This document shows positions 11,579-24,810 of a stretch of DNA of 64,000 nucleotides, one piece after another. The DNA comes from Membranipora membranacea (lineage: Eukaryota > Bryozoa > Gymnolaemata > Cheilostomatida > Membraniporidae), in contig OU612067.1 of assembly GCA_914767715.1 (NCBI GenBank), positions 27,130,162-27,194,161 on the forward strand, given 5' to 3'. The position numbers and the translations under genes were made by a program. Position 1 is the stretch's first letter. Each line of letters starts with the position of its first letter. Below the pieces are notes generated by a model. The model saw nothing but the letters and a program-made list of their open reading frames with translations. It was not told where the DNA came from and made no database searches.

Positions 11579-14500
11579 ATGACCAGCAGAGTGGCTCTTA
11601 ATCAGCAGCTGTATACTGTGATGGTGGCGTTATGTATAGCAGGCGCTGTAGCTGTCACTAAAAAGCAGGTAAATTATATAACAACAAAGTATTGTTTCTA
11701 AAAAAAGGGATTACAGGATTGAGGTTGTTGCATCTTGTGTTATACAAAACATAATACAATATACGCCATCACACCAAAATAAGGGCCTGAAACAATATTG
11801 TTTCCAAGATTTTATTATTCCTCGAAGATAAACTTGTGTATGTTTTTTTACGATCTTTCATTTGTCAAGACCAGTACCATGACAAGAAAGCTTTTCAATA
11901 ATAAGTCTCCTCTGCAATGCTATACTTTTGATAAACAAAGTCGCAGGGTCAAAATTCAGATTGAGTTATGAGTTGTCCCTCATTATAAGGCTGAATAGAT
12001 GAGACCACAAATTTGCATTTTTTATTCACGCCTCTATTTGAGTAGATCACAGTTTTTGGTCTGGCAGCCAAGAAAATAAAGGTAGAAACAATCATCTTTA
12101 AGGACCTATGTCATCGGACCAAAATCAATGAAAAGTTCCGTTTGATGGTCATAGTCATATTCATATATTATAATACGAATATCATTCAACAAAAGAAAAA
12201 TCATGACGGTTCATTTTTGAACTTCAAATATGACATGAATCCCACCTGAACAGATTGCAGGATAAACTTTTGAAAAGTGTATTTTAATTTAATTTTATTG
12301 CGAAACATAATCATTCTATAATTTTCCATCAAAAACTTTTTATGTATTTAATGATTATTTCTGCATACAATTGATTGACAGGTTTTCATATTTCAATAAT
12401 TATTGTTATTTAATATAATATAAATAATATAATATAATATAATATAATATAAAAAGAAACTTTGGATACTTCTTTCTTTCAGCGTATTGGTCAAACCAAG
12501 CTGAGCCCAAAATGTTTGTATAGCAAAAAGTCTCACGTGCTTCCTTTTACCCTGATATAAAACTTTGCACAACTATGATCATGACCATCAAGGGACGGGA
12601 CTCTGAGAAAGAAGACCATCAAAAACTTTGAAGCTTCAATTATATATGCTATATGTATGATATATTGCCATGTAGACTTGCTTACATCTGAACAATTGTT
12701 TCTTCAGGATCAGGCACTGGGCGCTGTATGTGAAGAGCTCATCGCTGATAGACAAGCAAGAATCCCTGGTTTTGTTAGACTGATATTCCATGATTGTGTG
12801 GGCGGATGTGACGGGTGTGTAGACACTACCCAAACAGAATCCAAATTTGGAGACTCAGTCAGTGCAGGTGAGATAGATAGCCTAAATCTTTCTACAATTG
12901 AAAACAATGACACGTACATAACCTAATCCTTTATTGTCAGGGTAAACTGTATGCCACAAAGCCTACTACTGCTTATGTACAGACAGGATACCATATGACT
13001 CTCCATCTTGTCTGCACCCTATCCTTTTGCTGCAGATGTTTTTCCGTGTAAACTAGCTTCAACATAAATGGATTCTCCTTTATTCTTCAGGTTTACAGCC
13101 ACATATCCGTACATTGAATGATGCATACAAACAGTTTGCAAACACCGGCATCAGTAGAGCTGACTTTTATGCTAAATGTGGTCAAGTGGCAGCTGAACAG
13201 GGCAGACAAAATGCTGGTGGGTTATTGCCCTTGTTATTAACATCCGTTTCTAGCACTGAGTTTTCCAAACTTCACCCACATCTCGAAACCTCAAAGACCA
13301 TGGTTTGGCAATTAATGTTAGCGACTTTATCAGAATCTGTCTAACCTAAGCCTCAAAGTATCATGTCCAAGGGAGTGAACCTATAAATCAGTTATCTTGA
13401 TGTTTTCAGGTGGCACCAAGGCCTCGGATTTACCAATAGTGATGAAATATGGTAGAGTAGATTGTGATGGAAAACCGAGGGCGAAGGCTGAGGATTTCCC
13501 CAATCCGAGGATGGGTCTGGAAGGTGTGCTTTCCTGGTGCAGCCGTGTATTTAAATTCTCAAAGAATGAATGTGTTGCTGTAATAGGTGAGTCAGTTATC
13601 AGGACAAAAATTGAGTTGATGCTATCTTCAATTAAAGGTTTTGATTCAGATTTTTAAGATTTGGTTTAGTGAAAAACTTCCATGAAAAGTCTGCATAGAT
13701 CAGATTTAAGTGTAGGAGAAACATATCTAAGCTTCAAGGTGTTACAGTGACATATTCATCTTTCAAGGAGCACATACATTAGGCAGAGCTCGAGCAGCCA
13801 ATTCAGGATACAACTTCCCATGGGTTCCTGAAGACCAATTCGATCTTGACAACCAGTATTATGTCGATATGAAGAACAGAATCTGGGTGCAGGTAAGTCT
13901 TATTCCTAAGCTGACACAGTTTACAATGTTTTTAGTTGAAATCACACAGTATTTTCTAAGCCAGAAGACTGAGAAATAAATGCGCGTTATGGGCGGTGCT
14001 GCAATATTCGGCCCCAGTTGCTCCCGGTTTGTTGCCACGTCAGAGCACACCTTTGACATAGTGCCCATAGGCATTTGCATAATGCTCTACCAGCTTTCAT
14101 CAGGGTGTATCCAACATCTTTTATGTTGATATGGAATACAGGGAACAGGTTAAAGCAGGTCAAGCAGATAGTGATAGCCCTTCACTGATAGCGAACAAAT
14201 AATGAATGATGATTATCATAGTCTTCAGAGAAAGATACTACCAGGAGAAGATGAGAGTGATGCCTTGAGTTCATTATGAATATGATATATGGAGTTGCCT
14301 TCTATCATTACCATGTGAAATTGTACTGGTAAACCAACCCATGATGATACAGAAAGCTCACAATAATTGCTGAAGAATTTCATTCTTTCTAGAAGAACGT
14401 AGTATCAAAAGGATCAGGAAATGGTGCTAGGTGGCAGTACACCTCCGACAGCGGCCGTCTCATGTTAAACACTGATATGTGTCTTCTAAGGGATATCTCA

Positions 14501-15144
14501 CCTAATAAGTTTGGAAAGTAAGTTCGTTCTTTATTCTCACAAAGAGAAAACAGGCAGTTTACTAAAATTTTTGACACTTTGATGCCAACATAGAAATATT
14601 GAAGGATATTCATTTTGTCTTCCGATTGCAGTTTGCATTTCAATTGTCATTCTGAAGAGCCTGTGTATATTATTCATATTCTGTTGCCTGTTTTTAAGAG
14701 CTGAAAAAAATGCCAACTCGGTGGGAAGCTCTTCAACAGCTAGTATAGTCAAAAAGTATGCTAACAATAACAAAAAATGGCTTAAAGACTTTGGAAAGGT
14801 ATGTATTTTAGTGTTAATCCACAACAGGGGAGATCACATACTCTACACCCTTCTAGATCTTCAGATTTCGCACTTTGAAATAGGTTACATTGTTCAATAA
14901 TGCCCTTATGCAAATCTCATCTTTTTTTTCATTGCTATGGCAAAGCTTTGATATGAACAGGGGTTGTTTTTTACTTTCCTAAACACTTTGACTTGCATAA
15001 TCAACTTCTTATTGTGGAGGTTGGGTGGACAATGTAAGAAGCATTAGTTAAAATTCTAGTATTAATAATTTGCAATAAATATCCTTTCAGGTCTTCACAA
15101 AGCTCATGTCGACCGGTAGTAATCTGAAGAGTATTAGTGGCTAA
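11579..15144 (+). CDS. Peroxidase copy B: secreted plant-type haem peroxidase, intact
   Basis: Eight exons join in one frame (318 aa): 11579-11668, 12708-12867, 13091-13216, 13410-13586, 13768-13892, 14393-14517, 14699-14798, 15091-15144, all with GT-AG introns. Exon 1 encodes a signal peptide (LYTVMVALCIAGAVAV core). Exon 2 carries the distal haem site RLIFHDCVGGCDGC: Arg and His of the R-x3-H motif, Phe before His as in class II/III enzymes (class I ascorbate peroxidases have Trp), and the Cys pair spaced like C44/C49 of class III. Exons 4-5 give CVAVIGAHTLGRA, the proximal haem-ligand His. Known for the family: reduction of H2O2 with oxidation of phenolic-type donors. Secretion and activity are inferred. 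A poly(A) signal AATAAA lies at 15441. Animal genes of this type are often labelled ascorbate peroxidase, which the distal Phe does not support. Confidence 0.9.
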
Positions 15145-15762
15145 TAAATAGCCCCAACTCGATGCTCTACAGAAAACCACACAGAAGCACAAAACCAAAT
15201 TTCAGAATCCAGCGCTCAACTGCAAAGCCCTGTTTGGCCTGTTGTGGTAGTCAAACAGCTGATAGCAGAGCTGATAATTAACCTGACCTGCGAAAATATA
15301 AACCCAATTATAAGCCAATCATTTTAATCACTATTTAAATCTTGTCAAACTGATACTGTTCTTATATTGTGAGAAAATTGGCTTTAGACCGCAGTTTGTC
15401 ATTTAATTGGTTTCTGTAATTCAACGTTTTTGGGTGAAAAAATAAAAGTACTTTGAAACAATATCCTTTGCCTCACAACGTTAAGCTATCATTAAACAAA
15501 ACCTTATTATCAACAAGATAACAAGTCATGAACATTCCAGGCTCAAATTCCGATATGATCTAAACTGATCTGGATAATTGGCGATTGATCCAGATAAAAA
15601 AATTACATCATTAACAAAATTTGACTGGGGTGTAACCCACACCATCCAAATATATACTGCAACCTTGGATGAGATATCACCAAAGGTATGATATTCAAAT
15701 TAAAAGGTTACTCGCAGTGCGTGATCTTATCACAGCCAGCCCTTAAAAGCGTTCGAGATGGC

Positions 15763-15807
15763 GATCGCGGCCGTAGGCGGTCGTTAACGACCGCCTGGGC
15801 CGCGATT
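15763..15807. repeat. GC-rich palindrome
   Basis: Positions 15775-15796 (AGGCGGTCGTT / AACGACCGCCT) form a perfect 22-bp palindrome. It is flanked by matching ATCGCGGCC and GGCCGCGAT arms, giving about 44 bp of near-perfect dyad symmetry in an AT-rich background. It could be the core of a MITE or a dyad binding site; nothing nearby decides. Confidence 0.8.
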
Positions 15808-16209
15808 TGATTCATATTTGATTCACTTGGGACTTGTGATAATCTGATAAAAAAGTAGAGAAAAGGAACACTCATCTATATTACTGACACTGAAACATTT
15901 ACACAGCGATGATTGTTCCTGACAAGAAGAAAATCAAAAGCTTTTGTGACAAAATAAAGTGCATTATTGTGAGCAGCAGCTAAATGCTGAAAAGGATAAC
16001 TAGCTGTGACTTTTGGAAAAATATTGGAGAGTTGTCATGTATGCAACCCCGGGTTACTGCTGCTATGGAAGTAAATCGATCCAAACTCAAGGCGCTAAAT
16101 CTACTGCAATCTAAACAATACAGTTGTATTATATCAACTTTTTATTTCGGAGTTACCATTTGCTCAGTGCTATGAATATAGTACAACTGCTTTGTATAAA
16201 CTTGTTACT

Positions 16210-16275
16210 GATTTTGTGTCCTGTGTTGGGGTCAAACCAACGCCTGTGGCTATAGTAACCCCGTGCTCAGCCATC
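16210..16275 (-). repeat. tRNA-derived SINE fragment
   Basis: The minus strand shows an A-box-like TGGCTGAGCACGGGG followed at tRNA spacing by a B-box-like GGTTTGACCCC. No acceptor stem is visible, so a SINE head is more likely than a tRNA gene. Confidence 0.4.
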
Positions 16276-16422
16276 TGCTTTGGCATGACTATTAACATGT
16301 ATTAATCTTTGTGTAGTGTTGAAGAACAAAATGTTGGTTGAGAATTTCGGTGGTATACGGTGAAGCTGGTAAAAATAATACAGGGCAGCAGTGTTGTAAA
16401 TTGGACCAAGCAAGATCTTTAT

Positions 16423-16526
16423 AGACCCAATTTATTGTTTGATGTTTAGTTTCTTTGATGAGTGTTATGAGATGTAACACACTCTTGAACGGTAAGACAC
16501 TAAACATCAAACAATAAATTGGGTCT
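16423..16526. repeat. Perfect 28-bp inverted repeat (MITE-like hairpin)
   Basis: The left arm at 16423-16450 (begins AGACCCAATTTATTG) and right arm at 16499-16526 are exact reverse complements around a 48-base spacer. There is no coding capacity. The exactness suggests a recent origin or gene conversion. Confidence 0.85.
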
Positions 16527-18496
16527 GTAAAAAAATTATAATATTGCAATGTAATTATCTCAGTGTTCTGATATGCTGGACATTCTGATTCTACATAATT
16601 ATATGCGGTGCAGAAATTATTGGTTTGATGCAAATTGGCACAGCAAACAACCACAGACCCAGTTTTTGAGTCAATTCATCCTAAACTTTGCTCCTGATTT
16701 GGCTTGTGCCGACTTGCTATACCCTGCGGCAATTCTTAGTGATTGATATACTAGCTGTTTCCTTTCCTTATATGTTATTGCCTAAACTTTGATGTCAATG
16801 AGTTCTTCTGATTCAGCACTTTTTTTTACAAATGAACTGGCACACCATTGTGTCATGTGAACCCACTAGTATCCCTGATAATTAACATGACATTGTTTCA
16901 GATAAGGACAATGTGTTTGTGTCAAAAATTATAAAACAGAATTGACCTTCTTTCCACATTCCCAAAAGCGCCAGGACTGAAGGCGACCAGCAGACTGGGC
17001 AGATGAAAGCAATGAACTAGTTTATTGAGTTCATTGATGAAAGGATCATATCCATTTGAAGTGTCTAAAAGCTAGAAAAGATGGATTGTACAATCCAGAA
17101 TTTCTGATGAGAAATATAGCTTAGATCATAATCGAGACCCACTAATGATGGATTGTGACCGATTCAAAATTTGATAGAGTCAGAAAAATTGTGGGCTGTT
17201 AAACAGCCAGCAGTATTTTGTATAATACATCAATCACCCAACCATCTGATGTACCGCACCCTAAGAACAAGAGTGCATTAGGTAATCAAACCCGTATGCA
17301 AATGGTACACTAGATTACGTAATGTCAAAATAAACAGAGAAGAAAACTTCCTGTCTATCTAAATAGATTGCAACGCAAAAATCCTGTTTCCCCTCCTTCT
17401 GAGAGATTAATTACATTCTAATTGACAGCTTAGATCGTCAATGATGCACTATTAGCAGATTTAGGGAAGAACAGATCAGGCGCTTCAGAAGATTAATTTG
17501 ACAATGATCTCCAACCACAATTGCTATGAATTGTTCATTTAGCTCAATTATGACCTTAATGATGTTGTTCACTTCTGTCTCATATTTCCAGGAAATAAAT
17601 AAATAAGTGATGGTATGTTGAGTGGTGTCTAATAGAATTCACATTATTAATGGCAATTGTAGCAAAGACAATCACCAATCATTCATCAGTTTGTCTGACA
17701 AAAAAAGTAATATTGTGATATGTGTTGTCCATAACAAATCACAGATAATTCAAGATTCTAGTAAAATTGGATTCAGCATAATAAATAGCCTGCTGTCCAA
17801 AATCTGAGATTGGAAGGGGTAAGTACCCCACCTGAATGCGGATCTATCATTTCCAACCAACCACAACAAGAGCATTATTGAATACAAATGTCACTTAACA
17901 GGTTTATCATATTGACAAACAATGAAATGTCTGATCTGACATTTAAAATTGCTATTATCGAAGATGATTATAGAAGTCTTTGAGTGTAGCTTAGGGCCAG
18001 ACACCAAATGTTCCAGTCGCCATGTTTACAGGAATAACACAAACACTGATTCAATTTTCGAAAGCAAAAAACCAGTTTAAAAAATATCACCGCGGCAATC
18101 GAAACTTCACATCACAGAGATGAATCGCTATGGTGATGATGTAGTTGCACAATAGGCAGCTAATTGCCAAAAACACTGCCGAAAATGGCCATACCGCTGT
18201 TTTTTATTTAAATTAAAGGTGTGTCTTGTGCTCACCTTATGAGCTGGGCAATACTCAAACCCTGCAATCAGATTCATACATACCTGGGTCAGTTTTTTTT
18301 ATTATAGCAGTATGATATCTCAAATATTGAGTGAGTGACCAACATTATGAAAAGTGATACCGCACAAGTGACTATCATTGATGATTGATGATTGTTCAAA
18401 AAAGGTTATGAGGTGAATTAGGATTTTACTAACATACAATTTTAACGTATCACAGGGACTTATGCTATAATCAGATTTTTTTTCGACTTTTGTTAG

Positions 18497-19299
18497 GTAA
18501 CAGCCAGCTATTGATACATTGAATGAGGCACACAATCCATCACGTGAGACACAGTTTTACTAAAATACGCTTGTGACATATTATAGGGTTTTTGGACTTG
18601 TGTCAGGTAATGGCAAGGCCTTAGATTTACCATCGATGATTAGATATGGTAGAGTAGACTGTGATGGATCACCAAGAGTGAAGGCTGAGGATTTCCCCAA
18701 TCCAAGGATGGGTCTGGAAGGTGTACTTTCATGGTGTAGTCGTGTCTTCAGACTTTCAAAGAATGAATGTGTTGTTGTAATAGGTGAGCCACTCATCTGG
18801 TAAAAACTGATGATGTCTGGGTCTAAAGGATGCGACTAAGATTTTTTGGGTTTGTTTTATGGAGCACATATTACACAAGGATACCTGAGCTTCAAAGTCT
18901 TAAAGTTGCATATTCATCATGTTTTAGGTAGAGCTCTCTCTCTCACATCAGGAATCAACTTCCTTGGCTTCACGAAGATCAGAATATATTAGACAGCAAG
19001 TACTATATTTATATGAGAAACAGAATCTGGGTACAGGTACGTCTAAATTTATCTAAAATATGCTCATACACATTGATTCAAATATTGAATAGTTTCCATT
19101 GAGTAGCATGGATATTTGGAGTGCCGTTAAATGATCGACTCTCTTTTATATCAACCGCTATCAACTAATCGGGATCATCATCTTCTGCAGGAGAATGAAG
19201 CACCAGATAAAACTGGCACTACATATCCAACAGTAGCCGTCTCATATTAAATGTTGATATGTGTATTCACAGGGATGTATCTCCAGAAGAGTTTGATAT
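18497..19299 (+). pseudogene. Peroxidase copy C: partial peroxidase pseudogene
   Basis: An exon-3 trace lies near 18500-18560. Exon 4 (18607-18783) is fully open, with intact splice sites and the family signature (YGRVDCDG, FPNPRMGLEGVLSWCSRVF). Exon 5 (about 18929-19035) has lost the acceptor and the codons for GAHT, so the proximal haem ligand is missing. Exon 6 (19190-19300) is frameshifted and runs into TAA. No exon 1, 2, 7 or 8 is seen. With neither haem-site His encoded, it cannot make an active enzyme. Confidence 0.85.
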
Positions 19300-21774
19300 G
19301 TGAGTTGATTGTCTAATTTGTAATGTTGAAATTCTCCCCAATAGTTGCCCAACACAACGCAATTCAGTTGAGAGAAGTTTCATTGAGGAAGGCTGGGTTT
19401 TGTTATTACCGAGTCAAATTTTTTGTGAATTATCAAATTGTAATTTGTAAGTGCCCTTCTCGTCTAATTCTCAATAAAATATGATGACCTGCAACTTATA
19501 TTTTAGAATCGCCAAAAGGAGTCACAGCAAATCATCTATAATATTCAATGATGAGACATTAAAACAATAGCAGTTTTGACCAAATTTGCTGTTTATCAAT
19601 CGATCGCAAAAACATAACTCTGTTCAAAACCTTTATAAATTGTGCTCACCTTTTGTTAATGGTGATCTATAGCTGCTGTAGCTCGCCACGCTGAAGTCTG
19701 AAAATATTAACTTGAGCTGATTGTAGTTTGTCAAGCTGTCAAATACTGCCGATCTGTCATCGGCTTCTCATGCCCCAAATTATGTTTCGGTTATTATACC
19801 ATATCAAAAATATCGGTCATATTCATTTTGCATTGAGCCCACTGTAGGGTTTCACATTGTGCAATCTGGCAATCTCCGCTTATATTGTCACTCCTGCTCA
19901 GATTTTCTGCTGACTCGTGTTTAGACATAAAATCTGACATATGCAAGATCTTTCTTCTAGAAAAAGGTCCAAATGATTGATATTTTATTTGACAGCTAGC
20001 CTATTGTGTTATCAGTTTTTGACAAATTGACAATGATCAGTTTACCCCTTGATATTGCCTATCAATTGGTACAAATTAAGTGCGGTTCACTTAACAATAA
20101 TACAGGAATACATACTCAGAAATAAAACCCTTCTATGTCTCTTGTTATCTCACAAGTTGCCTTATCAGTACCATAGTTGAGAAAAAAAAGCGCAGTAGAG
20201 GAGGCAAAAATCCTTGAGGTTACAAAAAAACACCCTATTTGGTGCTGAAAACTGGTGCTGTGATGTCCGCTGTCAGGTTTGCTGATTACATAATGGGAAT
20301 TCCAGAATGAGCTGATTCTGTCATGGAATATTCAATTAGAGTGTTTTGGGCCATTATAGAATCACTGTCAGTCATTTAAAAACAACTCTGATAATTCTTT
20401 GTTCAGGCAATAGTTTCCAACCATGAAAGTTTTATATAATTTCACCGACATGCCATTACTATACCTTAAGAGAAAATTTTCTTGGTCTAAATATTAGTTT
20501 TCAAGGATAGAAACTTATCCTTGTCATCCATTCCAAAATAAAGCTCCTTTGTGAAACTCTTGTTACCTGTGTTTGTAGTTTGTAAGCCAGCGGGTTTCAT
20601 AGGATCACAAAACGAAATGTGGATAATCAAAATTTCTTAGGCTTGCATGATTTTGTGTTAGGTCACTGCTTTTGCTGACTTAACTATAGCTAATTTCTTT
20701 CAACATTCTAAATGCTTATTCTTAATATTAATCCTCAAGCCATAACTGGTTGATACATATTGACAGAACAAGGAGTTAGAATCATGGTATGTCGCATCAA
20801 AAACTCATTAATAAACACTACAAAAGAACCATTGACCTAATAATTAACCTCAAGATCACAGCACACAAGCGCTTATCAATCATTATTTTATCTGAAACAA
20901 AAAGTAATATCGTTATATGAGGTGTCAACAATAGATCACAGATAAATCTTGTACAGTGTACAATAGAATTAAATTTCTTACCAGGTGGATATTAGACTAG
21001 CATAATGCAACCACATGCTCTGATTGGCTTATAAGTGATTTTCTACAATAAATTAGCCTGCTGTCTGTAATAAGTTGTCGTCCCCCTTTTGCGAGAATGG
21101 GCATATTATATTGATTGATTCTTGAGAATGGGTTTATCATTTAGAGACAACCAAAAGATAATGGCTTAATAAAGACAATTACAATTGATGGTCAAAACAT
21201 ATAGCCATTATAGTGACAGGTAGATATTAAAACTATTGTTATTAAAGTTTTAACATCTAACAAAAACACATATGACTGGCGAAATTGATGTACAAGTGAC
21301 CAGTTAACACAGTCATTTATTGGTGTTTCTTATTATATAAAAGAACTGAGTAATGTCTTTATCAGGCTGATTTAGCTGCAGACTGAAACTTTGCAAATTA
21401 GATTTTCTTTATTGCTCCTAGAGCAATAAATAGTGATCACTTAATTGTACACCATGATTTGATTGTTTTCCATGATTATTTAGCCATAACTTAACCTGGC
21501 TGATAAAAGCTTAAACAAATAGAAAACAATACTTAACTTTGAGCAAGGAGTAACTGTTACTCCTTGCTTTGAGCTCTATCTTCATTAAAGAGAGGGCCAA
21601 AACTACCAACAATGTATGATCATTTGGTCGCACCATATTACGGGAAAATTGAATTGTTCAATGGCTTTGTATCACCATAATAAAATCTTTTCCAACTTTC
21701 TCCTGTCCTGTTTTTTTATGGATGAAGAGCAGGTTTATATTTGTTATATTAGACTTATTTGTTTAGAGAACAAG
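19300..21774 (+). repeat. Duplicated 5' flank of peroxidase copy D, no gene seen
   Basis: The right half aligns with the flanks of copies B, C and E: the block near 20310-20360 (GATTCTGTCATGGAATAT) recurs near 26750, and the block near 20870-21080 recurs near 17660-17800. Only short unsupported frames occur. Confidence 0.5.
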
Positions 21775-24676
21775 ATGGCTCATCATCAGCCCCTATTTAT
21801 CGTGTTGATGACGTTATGTATAGTAGGAGCTCTAGCTGTCACTACATAGCAGGTAAATTATTTAATATGCATACGCTTCCTCCATAAGAGGGACTACAGA
21901 ATTTAGGTCGCTGGGTTGGATAATTGTGAACAGTTTGCTGTGTGACAGATTTGAGGCTGATTGTTTTGAGTTATTCTTTTCAAATTATTTAAAAAAGTGT
22001 ATGAAATTTTTCAGACTGCATAATCAGAGCCAAAGTTCATTGTTGTCAGTTATAATGGGCACTAGCTCCCTGCTGATTGAATAAACATTTTCCACTGTAC
22101 AAGAATTGAATTTGGGTAAAGCATAGGTTTTTTGGCTGATATGCCTAACAATCATCAAAAGATGAAAAACATACAGATTGAAAGCCTTTGTAAAGGACTT
22201 TGGTCGTCCTTTATTTTATAAGAAGATTACCGATTTGCTTTAAGAACTGGCACACTGTTGGTCATTTCAAAGTCATTTCATCAGCGTATGATCTAGCTAT
22301 ATCATGTGAAGAACGATAATTTTCCTTTTGTTCAATAATTTCACATGATTTTTATAATTATTCTAGTCTTTTAGCAATCTACATTTGCTTACTGCTCTAC
22401 ATATAAAGCTATTATGTTTCTAAGGGTAAGGAAATTGGCGCTGTATGTGATGAGCTAATCACTCAATCAAATCAAGTAGTTATTCCTGGATTCGTTAGGC
22501 TGGCATTTCATGATTGTATTGGCGGATGTGACGATGTGTAGATGTTAACCTCACTGAGTCAACTCATGGAGACTTTGTCAATGCGGGTGAGACAGAAAAA
22601 ACCTTTTAGCATAACTTGAAAACCAGGTAGCAAAACTCGATGTTCTTTTTACCACTGCTATACACAATTTGTTGTGACAATGTGGATCTGGCCCTTTCTT
22701 TGTGTAGGTTTTTCTTTCAATGTAAAATTAAACATGTTTCAGTTTGTTATTATTCTCTTTCATTTCAGGTTTGCAGCGGGTTGTTCTTGATTCAAGGGAA
22801 GCATACAACAATCTTACAAACACCGGCATCAGTTTTGCTGACTTTATTGCTAAATGTGCTCATGTGGCAGCTGAACAAGGCAGAAAAAAATGCTGGTGAG
22901 CTATTTCCCCTGTAATTTACATCAAGGTTTAGCCATGATTTGAGAGTTAGGTTCAGCCAGTTGAGAGAAGTTGTCATTTATGCATTAGCATTTTTCTAGC
23001 CTATTAGATTCCTTTAAATATCATATCTGAGGGGAATGAACGTATAATATGATATTGAATTTTTATCAGGTAACAGCCAGGCCTCAGATTTGCCGATGGT
23101 AATGAGATATGGTAGAGTAGACTGTTATGGATCACCAAGAGAGAGGGCTGAAGATTTTCCCAATCCGAGGATGGGTCTGGATGGTTTACTTTCCTGGTGC
23201 AGCCGCGTATTCAAATTCTCAGAGAGGGAATGCGTTGCTATTATGGGTAAGCATGTCTGTTTATAAGGAAACTTATACCGTCTGCAATTTAAAGAAGTCA
23301 TTCTGATTTTTTTAGATTTGGTTTGATGATGAACCGCCTTCAGAAATGCTGCATTGACTAGGTTAAAAGATTAGATAAAGATAAAAATTCTAAGTTTCAG
23401 AGCGTTACAGTGATATATCGATCTTTTCAGGAGCACACACATTAGGCCGAGCCGGACCTTCAGGATATACTTTCCCCTGGGTTGCAGGCGTATTCAATCT
23501 TGACAACAGCTTTTATGTTGAACTGATAAAAAGGAAATGGAAACGGGTAAGTGCCATACCATAAATGATAGTTTTGACCCTGTATCATCATGCTTTACCT
23601 ATCTACCTGGGCACAGGTATGCCCAAAGCCCAATCCATATGATTGTCGGTGTATTGTAATGCTGCTGCTAACATAATTTACATTTCTGATTTTATGATTC
23701 AAGTAACATCATGCCATATCTGCCTGCCATCATAAGAAAGTTTGTGGCCATCTCTCTGTTATCAGATATTTCTCACAATATGTGTGAGTTGTGCACTCTT
23801 GCTTCAATGTAGTACAGCCATGGCAACTCAATTCATTTATTAAGGAAATATATCATAAATTAAATTGATTAAAAAAATTGTGGGGAATTTTTAACATCCA
23901 ACTGCCTGAGCATTGAGCGAGGTATGAGGTGATCACCTATTTTCCATCAAATACAATCAATAAAACCTGATGACCTTTTCATCCTGGAGAACATAGTACC
24001 TGATGATACAGGGGATGGTGCCAGGTGGCAGTACTCCTTCAACAGCAGCCAACTCATGCTGAATACTGATATGTGTCTACAGAGGGATATATCTCCAGAC
24101 CAGTTCGGAAAGTAAGTTGATTAACTTAGTTTTCTCAGTTTATAATGTTAAAACTGTACCAACGGGTGACAAACAAGGAGTTTTCCCAACATTCAATATT
24201 TGACAGCCTATCCAGGAGTGTTGAAAGTTAGGTTATCATTTGATCGCATTATAATTTTGACGCTCTTACTTACTATTTATTAAATACCAATGGTTGTCGT
24301 TTTAGAGCTGAGACCAGAGCAAGCTCAGTGGGAAAATCTATAACCGCTAATATAGTAAAGGAGTACGCCCTCAATAACACATTATGGCTCAATGATTTTG
24401 GACGGGTATGTATTTTCCAACCTTGCATCATCGTCTGGTTATGTGTGACTAGGTCGACTCATATATGTTGTATAGAGTCCAATTATCTTCTCCGTACATT
24501 CTATTAAAAAATGTTGTTGCAACAAAGGGCACAAATACCTGATGCATTTCTGAAATTGACATACTGAAAATTCCAAATTACTCTTTTAGGTCTATACTAA
24601 GCTCTTGGAGAATGGTAATAAGCTGACAGATATAAGTGACAATATTGACTATGCTGCTAAATACAGAGCTAAATAA
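21775..24676 (+). pseudogene. Peroxidase copy D: nearly complete peroxidase with three lesions
   Basis: All eight exons are present: 21775-21852, 22425-22586, 22769-22895, 23070-23246, 23431-23546, 23990-24111, 24306-24405, 24590-24676. Exon 1 encodes a signal peptide but ends with an in-frame TAG at 21847-21849. Exon 2 has the distal FVRLAFHDCIGGCD motif, then a 1-base deletion near 22531-22541 that shifts the frame into a stop. Exon 3 has an extra A in a homopolymer at 22884-22890. Exons 4-8 are fully open with good splice sites, including the proximal GAHTLGRAG motif. This pattern fits recent loss of function; each lesion could alternatively be an assembly error, since one is a homopolymer indel. 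The C-terminus is about 11 residues longer than copy B's. Confidence 0.85.
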
Positions 24677-24810
24677 AGTCCTGATAGATATGTACCTATC
24701 AATATGCTCCTTAAAGACTTAGTTTGAGGCTGCTATTTTGTATCACATCTTATTCTCCATATTTTATTCTATCACATGAGCTTTAGAATCCAAATATTGA
24801 GGAACTTATG

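Larger units (their letters stand above)
15145..18490. other. Intergenic and duplicated flank of copy C, no gene seen
   Basis: The stretch contains a GC-rich palindrome (15763-15807), a SINE-like fragment (about 16210-16275, -) and a 28-bp-arm hairpin (16423-16526). The right part (about 17385-17880) is a diverged copy of the upstream DNA of copies D and E: the block with AATTGACAGCTTAG near 17420 recurs near 26570 and 27280, and the block near 17660-17800 recurs near 20870-21080. Exons 1 and 2 of a peroxidase, expected here, are absent. Confidence 0.5.
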
